A stretch of 9,017 bases of DNA, taken from contig JAICMT010000039.1 of assembly GCA_025929125.1 (NCBI GenBank), positions 1-9,017 of the forward strand. Reading direction: 5' to 3'. The position numbers and the translations under genes are program-made. The stretch comes from Acidobacteriaceae bacterium. GTDB lineage: Bacteria > Acidobacteriota > Terriglobia > Terriglobales > Acidobacteriaceae. The notes beneath the pieces are model-generated. The model was given only the letters and a program-made list of their open reading frames with translations. It was not told the DNA's origin and made no database searches. Numbering within the stretch: position 1 is the first letter of the stretch; every line of letters begins with the position of its first letter. Shown here one piece after another: positions 1-5,703 of this stretch.

Positions 1-569
1 TCTAATGTCAGCGACCATATGTGGGCATTACCGTCCAGCCCGGCGCCTTGTGTGCCGTAGAGATAGTCCTGATTGGCAATTGTGGAGCCCTGAAGTCCCA
101 AGCGGTCGTAGTCGACCTGTAGCATGACTCCGACGCTCTGGCTGAAATTGCGGCCCGCCCCCACCTGAAAGCCATAACTTGGGGTGTAGTACTTGTGGGT
201 ATTTCCTGAAGGCATAGTTCCGCCGCCACCTATGACGAACGCGAACTTGTTGGATCCATCCGCATTGGTGTGGCTATCGGAGTAGCGCGGACGGCCGTAG
301 CGTCGCCGTGGCGGCGGTTGAAAGCTGTTCAGCGCCGTAGCATCGAGCGCAAGGTTCACGCTGTCGGAGTCCAGCGAGGAGGAGCTGCTGGATGACGAGT
401 CGAAATAGTCGCTGGCAGAAGCAGACGCAAGGGTCTTAAGTGGCGTCGTGAAGGCCGGTTTGGCAGATGAAAGCTGCTGCGCCTGGAGCAACGATCCGGC
501 GCCGGCGAAAGCGAGAACGATTGTCGCTGCGCGGGTCGCAGTTGAGAGAAGGCTACGCCTGGTTTGCAT
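1..569 (-). CDS. Exported protein, probable outer-membrane beta-barrel (3' end cut by window)
   Basis: The first 189 residues are visible and the frame runs open through the left edge. The start ATG (567-569) is preceded by AGGGAG at 580-585, 10 bases upstream. Residues 1-30 look like a Sec signal peptide: Arg4-Arg5-Arg13, a hydrophobic stretch at 14-28 (AATIVLAFAGAGSLL), then a likely cleavage near Ala30 before Gln-Gln. The mature N-terminus is low complexity, with an eight-serine run at 58-65 and a Pro/Arg/Tyr stretch at 85-96 (PPPRRRYGRPRY). From about residue 108 the chain alternates Gly, aromatic and hydrophobic residues (KFAFVIGGGG, YGFQVGAGRNF, GVMLQVDYDRLGLQ), as in small porin-like outer-membrane barrels. 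I do not recognise a named family. It is the first gene after a terminator-like hairpin, so it probably has its own promoter, though I could not pick one out. The export call is firm; the barrel call is inference from strand pattern only. Confidence 0.75.
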   Translation of the reverse strand, partial: MQTRRSLLSTATRAATIVLAFAGAGSLLQAQQLSSAKPAFTTPLKTLASASASDYFDSSSSSSSSLDSDSVNLALDATALNSFQPPPRRRYGRPRYSDSHTNADGSNKFAFVIGGGGTMPSGNTHKYYTPSYGFQVGAGRNFSQSVGVMLQVDYDRLGLQGSTIANQDYLYGTQGAGLDGNAHIWSLTL

Positions 570-579
570 TTCCGATTGA

Positions 580-626
580 CTCCCTTTTTGGTGCAAAGTC
601 CTTCCTGTGGTTGCGAACCCGAAGGA
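580..626 (-). promoter_or_regulatory. Ribosome binding site and stem-loop in the leader of the exported protein gene
   Basis: Read on the minus strand, TCCTTC (621-626) pairs with GAAGGA (599-604). Inside it GGTT (616-619 side) pairs with AACC (609-612 side) around a CGC loop, giving a two-part stem-loop of about 10 base pairs. The ribosome binding site AGGGAG lies downstream at 580-585. The 5' arm is part of CACCTCCTT, which resembles the anti-Shine-Dalgarno end of 16S rRNA and could alternatively pair with AGGGAG (six pairs, one G-U). Two exclusive pairings would allow translational control, but no ligand or known riboswitch class is recognised. Confidence 0.35.
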
Positions 627-751
627 GGTGAAGATGTTGCGCTGACAGACTTACTGCAATATCTCCATTTTTACTCATAAGACGCAGCAGGGACACATTT
701 GGATCGTTTTCTGCAAGTAATTGTGAAGAAAGGGCCCTCGGGAAAGGGAAA

Positions 752-785
752 GCCCCGCAGACAAAGCTTTGCCTTCATCTGCGGG
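752..785 (-). terminator. Putative intrinsic terminator after rng
   Basis: An inverted repeat lies 31 bases past the rng stop: CCCGCAGA (778-785 read on minus) pairs perfectly with TCTGCGGG (754-761), with a 16-base loop that itself contains the palindrome CAAAGCTTTG. On the minus strand the stem is followed by GGCTTTCCCTTTCCC, which is T-rich but interrupted, so termination may be partial. Its place between rng and the next gene, which has its own leader, fits the end of the elongation operon's transcript. Confidence 0.55.
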
Positions 786-815
786 CACTGCATAAAAGCG
801 ACCGCTGGGCACGAT

Positions 816-3800
816 CTAGTGAATGTCGAACTGCTCCGGATGCAGACTCGGGTCACTCTTCACCAGAATGGTCTTCCCAACCATGTCTTCCATCTCCTGG
901 AGCCACTTCGCGCCGGATGCTTTCAACTGCTTCACCACTTCAGGATGGACGCGCAACATGACGTCCCCGCGGTCCAGGTGCTTCTGCATCTTGCGCATCT
1001 CAATGTAGATGTCATTGCACACTGTAACCGGCGACTTCACCATGCCGGTGCCGGAGCATACCGCGCAGGGCACCGAGAGCGTTCGCTCCAGAGATTGCTT
1101 CACGCGCTTGCGGGTAATCGCTACCAGGCCGAAGTCGTTGAACTGCAGCACCTTCGAGGGAGCGCGATCCTTCTTCAGCTCGTCTTCAAGCGCCGCCATC
1201 ACCCGGTTCCGGTTCTTGCGCTCGTCCATGTCGATGAAGTCGATGATGATGATGCCGCCCAGATCGCGCAACCGAATCTGCCGTACGATCTCGGGAATCG
1301 CATCGAGATTCGTCTTCACGATGGTGTCTTCGAGCCGCGCTGTCTTCCCCACGAATTTGCCGGTATTGATATCGATCGCAACCAGTGCCTCAGTTTGGTT
1401 GATGACAATCGAACCCCCCGATTTTAGCCAGACCTTGCTCTTGAGAGCCTTGTTGATCTCATCACTGATTCCGAACTGTTCGAAGAGCGGCGTCTCTTTG
1501 GTATAGAGCTTGACGCGGCGAATGAGCGAAGGCTGGAAGCGCTGCAGAAACCGTAAAACGCGCTCGTATTCCGTCTCCGTGTCTACCCAGATGGCGGAAA
1601 AGTTATCTGTCACTTGATCGCGCAGGATGCGCTCGATCAAATTCAGATCATGGTAGATCAGCGCGGGCGATTTCGATGAATCGGAGCGAGCTTTGATATC
1701 GCTCCAAAGGTTCAGCAGGAAGCGCAGATCGCTGCGCAGCTCGTCTTCGCTCGCACCCTCCGCAGCCGTTCGCACGATGAATCCGCCGCTGGCCTCTCCC
1801 TTTTCGCTCAACAGAATTTCCTTCAGGCGCCGCCGTTCTGTGTCTGAGTCAATCTTGCGGGATACGCCGGTGTGGTTCACTGTCGGCATGAAGACCAGGA
1901 AACGGCCTGGAAGAGCGATATGCGAAGTAATACGCGCGCCCTTTTTGGCGATCGGTTCTTTGGCGATCTGAACCAGAATTTCCTGTCCCGGTTTTAGCAG
2001 ATCACTGATGGCAGGCAGGTTCGTGGATTGCACGGAGTGCCGGGCACGGCCGTTTCCATGTCCATGGCGATCTCCGCGTCCCCTCCGGCCATCGCGGCGC
2101 TCGCGTCGTCCACGGCGCTCTCCCTCGCGTTGCGGCGCGGGTTCGGTAGAAGCAGCTTCACTGGACGGCTCTTCCTCGTCATTTGAACCCGAGTACTCGT
2201 ACTCATCCGCCTCCTGCGCGGAATCGGTCTCGTCCAGGTCCTCTTGTGGCGGATGGTCGTACGCTCGCGGGCTCTCGTACTCCTCCAGCTCTTCGAGTGC
2301 CTCTTCCTCCAGTTCATCGCTCTCGGGCTCGTGCCGGGTGATCTGGTCAATGGACATCTCGCGCAGCATCACGCCGAGATCAGCAGTGCCCTCGAGAACC
2401 TCATCTTCGTCGTCGATCTCCTCGATGGAGCTGGCCTGCAGGGTCGTTGTCTCCGGCTCTGCGGGCAGGCTCTCCAGTTCTGAAGGAGACTCGGTCTCGA
2501 AATCCTCCGCCGAATCTATTGCGTGCTCGTGCAGGATCGGGGATGTCTCGTCCGAACCCACTGCGGTACTGGAGTTGGCGGCATTGTCTACGATCGGCGC
2601 CGGTTCCGAGAGCATCTCGCCCGCTGGAGAAATAGAGGTGACGTCATGCGCCACCACCTCCGCCGCGGGCGCGGACACCTGACCTTCTGCGGCTGAGTTA
2701 TCGGCAGCTTCGATCTGTGGCTCGATCGGCTCCATCACTGGGACGTTGCGAAACTCGCGAGGTGGAACCGGATCCACGCGGAAAGATGCGGACGCATTCT
2801 CCGGCTCGTACTCCCTGTCCACCGGAATCTCTACTGGTTGAGCGTGCTGCTCAAAGCTCGACGGCGCAGTTTCGGCTGCCGGAGAGACAGCCTCTGGAAC
2901 GGCTTCAGCGGCGAAGCTCCTGGGCGCCTGCGACTCTTCACGCTGCTCTGGCGCCTGGATTGGGGCAGTTGCCCGAGAGGTAAATTGCGGACGCTGTTTC
3001 GAGCTGCCGCGAGAGAGCGTTTCCCCCGGCAGTACTGCACCTCCATCCCAACCCGTCGCTACTTCGGTGTACAGGGTTGCGGGACGCGCCAAGGGCGTGA
3101 ACGAAGCTTGAGCGGTGTCCGGCGATCCCAAAGCTGCCGCCGGCTGAGTTTCCGTCTGCCCACCATCTTTTCGGTATTTCGAGAGAGATTCGCCTGGCAA
3201 AACAATAGGTTCAGCCGAAGCATGGAGATCCGGATATGCGTCCTCGACCGGGCCTGTTCCTTCGGAGTCATCGTTGCGGATTCCATATAATTCTGAGCGG
3301 GAAGGCGCGAAGCCGCGTGGGAAGCGTGCCGGTTGGCGTCCTCGTTCGTGATCGCCTCGCCCTTGATCACCCCGATCCCCTCGCCCCTGCCGCTCTCCAT
3401 ATTTTTCCGCTGCCGCCGGATCGTTCTGGCTTTCAAAACCTTCAGGGGCCGATATAGCTTCGTTCTCCGTTTCCGGTTGCAGCTCTCTGGTATTTGGCCG
3501 CGCAGCATCTACGCCCTGAGCGCCACGACCGCGGCGGCGGCCACGGCGTCCACGCCAGCGGCGACTGCCGTCGGCACCGGGAGCTCCCTGCCCGATCTCG
3601 TCGGACGGAGGTGCACCCCCCAACTCCCCTTCGTCCTCGTCAGCTTCCGATCTTGCAGCATTGTTGTGTTGGGTATCGCGCTCGGGAAGCGATGCAATTT
3701 CCGAGCTGCCATTTCGCGTCTGGCGGTCGCGTCCACCGCGCCGGCCTCGCCCCCCGCGCTCGCCCTCCGTGGATTGACGCGGAGCCGATGTGTCGAACTC

Positions 3801-4043
3801 CTCGGGATCGGCTGCTTCCTCAAGAAAATCTGTGATGTAAAGGAACGCGTCGCGGTCCAGGCCAATATCGACAAATGCGGATTGCATGCCAGGGAGCACA
3901 CGCGTCACGCGTCCGTTGTAGATGGAACCTGCGAGGGTATATTCGTTTTCGCGCTCGTAATAGATCTCCGAGAGCGCTTCTTCTTCAACAATCGCCAGAC
4001 GCGTTTCATGCGGCGTGCTGGATATATAGATTTCTTTCGACAT
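816..4043 (-). CDS. rng: RNase E/G-family endoribonuclease with a ~590-residue insert in its S1 domain
   Basis: This 1075-residue protein is a single-strand-specific, 5'-end-sensing endoribonuclease of the kind that processes rRNA and starts mRNA decay in the cytoplasm. The S1 domain begins at about residue 36 (SIYNGRVTRVLPGMQSAFVDIG, 40-61) and reaches FLYITDF (67-73). It is then interrupted by a disordered insert (about 80-669) and resumes at ISDLLKPGQEILVQIAKE (about 679-696). The rest is an ordinary catalytic core: a 5'-sensor/RNase H-like region, the DNase I-like domain with metal-binding Asp891 (VAIDIN, with Asn893) and Asp935 (IIDFIDM), and the zinc-link cysteines 993 and 996 (CAVCSGTG). 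These match Asp303, Asn305, Asp346 and Cys404/407 of E. coli RNase E. The C-terminus ends in PEQFDIH, like RNase G, with no long RNase E-type tail. E. coli RNase G has about 490 residues; nearly all the excess is the insert. The start ATG has a weak AGCAGG upstream. A 532-base gap from rodA suggests separate or attenuated expression. Confidence 0.95.
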   Translation of the reverse strand: MSKEIYISSTPHETRLAIVEEEALSEIYYERENEYTLAGSIYNGRVTRVLPGMQSAFVDIGLDRDAFLYITDFLEEAADPEEFDTSAPRQSTEGERGGRGRRGGRDRQTRNGSSEIASLPERDTQHNNAARSEADEDEGELGGAPPSDEIGQGAPGADGSRRWRGRRGRRRGRGAQGVDAARPNTRELQPETENEAISAPEGFESQNDPAAAEKYGERQGRGDRGDQGRGDHERGRQPARFPRGFAPSRSELYGIRNDDSEGTGPVEDAYPDLHASAEPIVLPGESLSKYRKDGGQTETQPAAALGSPDTAQASFTPLARPATLYTEVATGWDGGAVLPGETLSRGSSKQRPQFTSRATAPIQAPEQREESQAPRSFAAEAVPEAVSPAAETAPSSFEQHAQPVEIPVDREYEPENASASFRVDPVPPREFRNVPVMEPIEPQIEAADNSAAEGQVSAPAAEVVAHDVTSISPAGEMLSEPAPIVDNAANSSTAVGSDETSPILHEHAIDSAEDFETESPSELESLPAEPETTTLQASSIEEIDDEDEVLEGTADLGVMLREMSIDQITRHEPESDELEEEALEELEEYESPRAYDHPPQEDLDETDSAQEADEYEYSGSNDEEEPSSEAASTEPAPQREGERRGRRERRDGRRGRGDRHGHGNGRARHSVQSTNLPAISDLLKPGQEILVQIAKEPIAKKGARITSHIALPGRFLVFMPTVNHTGVSRKIDSDTERRRLKEILLSEKGEASGGFIVRTAAEGASEDELRSDLRFLLNLWSDIKARSDSSKSPALIYHDLNLIERILRDQVTDNFSAIWVDTETEYERVLRFLQRFQPSLIRRVKLYTKETPLFEQFGISDEINKALKSKVWLKSGGSIVINQTEALVAIDINTGKFVGKTARLEDTIVKTNLDAIPEIVRQIRLRDLGGIIIIDFIDMDERKNRNRVMAALEDELKKDRAPSKVLQFNDFGLVAITRKRVKQSLERTLSVPCAVCSGTGMVKSPVTVCNDIYIEMRKMQKHLDRGDVMLRVHPEVVKQLKASGAKWLQEMEDMVGKTILVKSDPSLHPEQFDIH
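2037..3806 (-). other. Disordered, charge-blocked insert within the RNase S1 domain
   Basis: This stretch encodes residues 80-669 of the RNase, in frame. It has no recognisable fold. Arg/Gly-rich blocks occur at 97-110 (GGRGRRGGRDR core), 161-174 (RRWRGRRGRRRGRG) and 219-244. A long Ala/Pro/Glu/Ser region follows, then a strongly acidic block at about 540-632 (for example ELEEEALEELEEYE), then a second basic block at 641-669 rich in RRGRR, GRRGRG and HGHGNGR. Two close copies of a short motif, VLPGESLSKYR (281-291) and VLPGETLSR (337-345), stand out, with a looser SPAGEMLSE at 472-480. By analogy with the low-complexity regions of other RNase E proteins it may bind RNA, partner proteins or the membrane, but those act through a C-terminal tail; here the region emerges from a loop of S1. 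Confidence 0.85.
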
Positions 4044-4575
4044 GAACCTGCTCTTTCTGCTCGTTCCGCACTTCTGGGCGGAATCGAGCGACTGGCAGGC
4101 CGAAATTAACGGGGGCTTCGCAGTTCGCTAGGCGTCCCTCCCCGGTGGGGCGAACAGGGTTCGGGGTCTGGAAGCTGTGTAAACCGATGGGCACAGGCGG
4201 AGTCTGGAACTCACCGAAACCTGCGGCTGGCTGCCCCATCCTTCTAGGGTCATCCAACTGAATTGAAAAGCAATCGGGAACACGGGGAGTGCTTCACGAG
4301 GCATAGGGCATGCGGAGTCTGTGACCAGAACAACCTCTGATTGAGGCGGGGCCGTTTGCCGTCCGGATGCGATCATTCCCTTTGAACCTGTCCGGCCATC
4401 GGATTCGAATCTCGGCCTGGCCGGCCTTTTTCTTTGAACCTGCAAAACTTGTTGCTGCTCGTGCCGGGCGTCGTTCGCCATGGGAAGAGCAGAGCCACTC
4501 CGGCATGTATTTCAGCCGGATGAATCCAGTATGCCTCAGAAGCGGAATGGATGCGAATGCTGCCGAGACGGCTTC
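4044..4575 (-). promoter_or_regulatory. 532-base gene-free region between rodA and rng; likely rng leader
   Basis: No convincing gene is seen: the open frames here (for example 4128-4481 and 4294-4506 on minus) are short, lack ribosome binding sites and resemble no family I know. Structural elements present are a 6-bp hairpin (TCCGGC/GCCGGA, 4499-4504 with 4515-4520), a short GCCG/CGGC hairpin just after the rodA stop (4562-4572), a larger hairpin flanked by direct repeats (4380-4442), and repeated GCGGAGTCTG words (4197-4206 and 4312-4321, with a related GGGGTCTGGAA near 4163-4173). I could not find a good -35/-10 pair. E. coli rne has a long 5' leader used for autoregulation, so a similar leader role for this region is plausible but unproven. 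Confidence 0.4.
4380..4442. repeat. 11-base direct repeats flanking a GC-rich hairpin
   Basis: CTTTGAACCTG occurs at 4380-4390 and again at 4432-4442. Between them CCGGCCA (4392-4398) pairs with TGGCCGG (4418-4424), and the loop holds the palindrome GATTCGAATC (4402-4411). On the plus strand the stem is followed by CCTTTTTCTTT, the shape of an intrinsic terminator, yet no plus-strand gene ends here. It could be a plus-strand small RNA terminator, a tiny mobile-element remnant with target duplication, or a chance structure in the rng leader. Confidence 0.4.
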
Positions 4576-5676
4576 TCAGTTAACGAATCGCCGCATTCGG
4601 ATATTCATCACGATTCCCAGAGCCAGGAAAGTAAATAAGATGGACGATCCGCCGTAGCTCATAAGCGGAAGGGGAATCCCAGTTACCGGCATGAGGCCGA
4701 CCACCATCCCAATATTTACAAGTACTTGGAAGAGAATTACGGCGACGACACCCATGATGATGAACGTTCCAGGTACGTCCGAGGCCTGCTGCGCGTTCTG
4801 AATTAAACGAGTCAATATCAGAAAATACAGGAGCAGCACTCCCAATCCCCCGATAAACCCATGTTCCTCGCAGAATGCCGCAAAGATGAAGTCTGTGTAG
4901 GGAATCGGCAGAAAATCGCCTTGGGTCTGAGTTCCCTTGTTCGTGCCCTTGCCCCAAAGCCCTCCCGACCCAACAGCGATCTTGGACTGCAGAATCTGAT
5001 ACCCGGCTCCTTTCGGATCACTGCCTGGGTCGATAAAGCTGTTAATGCGTGCCTGCTGGTACGGCTTCAACCGCTTCCCGCTCAGGTAGGCTCCTAGACC
5101 CAGCACGCATAGCCCAAGAACCAGGATGAGAACCTGCTTGACGCGAATCCCCCCGAGGAATAATCCGGCAATCAGAACCGGAAAGTACGTCAAGGCTGTA
5201 CCCAGATCCGGCTGCTTCAATACCAGAGCCATTGGAACGCAGACCAGCGCGAAAGCTTTGCCGATGTCCGCCCAGCTGAGTTCACGCCCAATCAGCCCCC
5301 AGAAGTACCGGGCCACCATGAGAATCAAGAGCAACTTTACCCACTCTGACGGCTGAAAATGGACCCCTCCTCCAAGATTGATCCATCGCCGGGCTCCCAA
5401 GACCTTCTGACCAACAGCGAGTACCGCAACCAGTCCAAGCACGCCTATTCCATAAGCCCAGGGGGCGATATCGACCAGGCGATGATAGTCAATCATGGAG
5501 ACGAGAAACATCAGGACAAGTCCCACCACGAGAAACCCAAGCTGCTTCTGTCCGAAGCCGTGAAACTTGGTATGGAGTGTCGCTGACTTGATCTCGAGCA
5601 CGCTGATCAGAGACATCAGCAATACAAGGGTGAGGAGCATCCAGTCGAAGTCGCGGAAGGAGGAGAATCGGCGCAT
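4576..5676 (-). CDS. rodA: RodA, SEDS-family peptidoglycan glycosyltransferase
   Basis: This 366-residue inner-membrane protein polymerises lipid II into glycan strands for side-wall growth and works as a complex with PBP2, encoded just upstream. The chain shows about ten hydrophobic spans and the SEDS signatures: GARRWINLG (95-102), QPSEWVKL (108-115), KQPDLGTAL (154-162), GLWGKGTNKGTQ (239-250), the essential-Asp region YTDFIFAAFCEE (260-271, with Asp262 at the position of the catalytic Asp of E. coli RodA), and PVTGIPLPLMSYGGSS (330-345). The length is typical for RodA (about 370). RodA is favoured over FtsW because it follows mrdA and has short cytoplasmic ends. The ATG at 5674-5676 is 27 bases after the mrdA stop. 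No clear Shine-Dalgarno is visible in that spacer (CTCCCCCTGG instead), so translation may depend on coupling to mrdA. Confidence 0.96.
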   Translation of the reverse strand: MRRFSSFRDFDWMLLTLVLLMSLISVLEIKSATLHTKFHGFGQKQLGFLVVGLVLMFLVSMIDYHRLVDIAPWAYGIGVLGLVAVLAVGQKVLGARRWINLGGGVHFQPSEWVKLLLILMVARYFWGLIGRELSWADIGKAFALVCVPMALVLKQPDLGTALTYFPVLIAGLFLGGIRVKQVLILVLGLCVLGLGAYLSGKRLKPYQQARINSFIDPGSDPKGAGYQILQSKIAVGSGGLWGKGTNKGTQTQGDFLPIPYTDFIFAAFCEEHGFIGGLGVLLLYFLILTRLIQNAQQASDVPGTFIIMGVVAVILFQVLVNIGMVVGLMPVTGIPLPLMSYGGSSILFTFLALGIVMNIRMRRFVN

Positions 5677-5703
5677 GAGTCGGTCAGCAGGCCAGGGGGA
5701 GCT

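Noticed and set aside
553..678. A 41-codon minus-strand open frame (begins MSKNGDIAVSL) overlapping the start of the exported protein gene
   Set aside because: No Shine-Dalgarno precedes its ATG and it runs through the leader hairpin; a leader peptide is possible but nothing supports translation.
699..1427. A 242-codon plus-strand open frame
   Set aside because: Antisense to the most conserved catalytic part of the RNase; the translation resembles no family and the minus frame shows all active-site motifs.
3333..4109. A 258-codon plus-strand open frame
   Set aside because: It lies antisense to the conserved N-terminus of the RNase and its biased insert, has no family resemblance, and arises from the GC-rich codon bias of the real gene.
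4395..4420. GATTCGAATC reminiscent of a tRNA T-loop
   Set aside because: The bases around it do not form a T-stem with a proper closing pair, and no acceptor, D-arm or anticodon arm can be placed; it is simply a palindrome in a hairpin loop.
4294..4506. A 70-codon minus-strand frame starting MPEWLCSS, whose first residues recur in a plus-strand frame near 6765
   Set aside because: Only eight residues are shared, with different codons, and the second copy is antisense to the PBP2 gene; this is coincidence.
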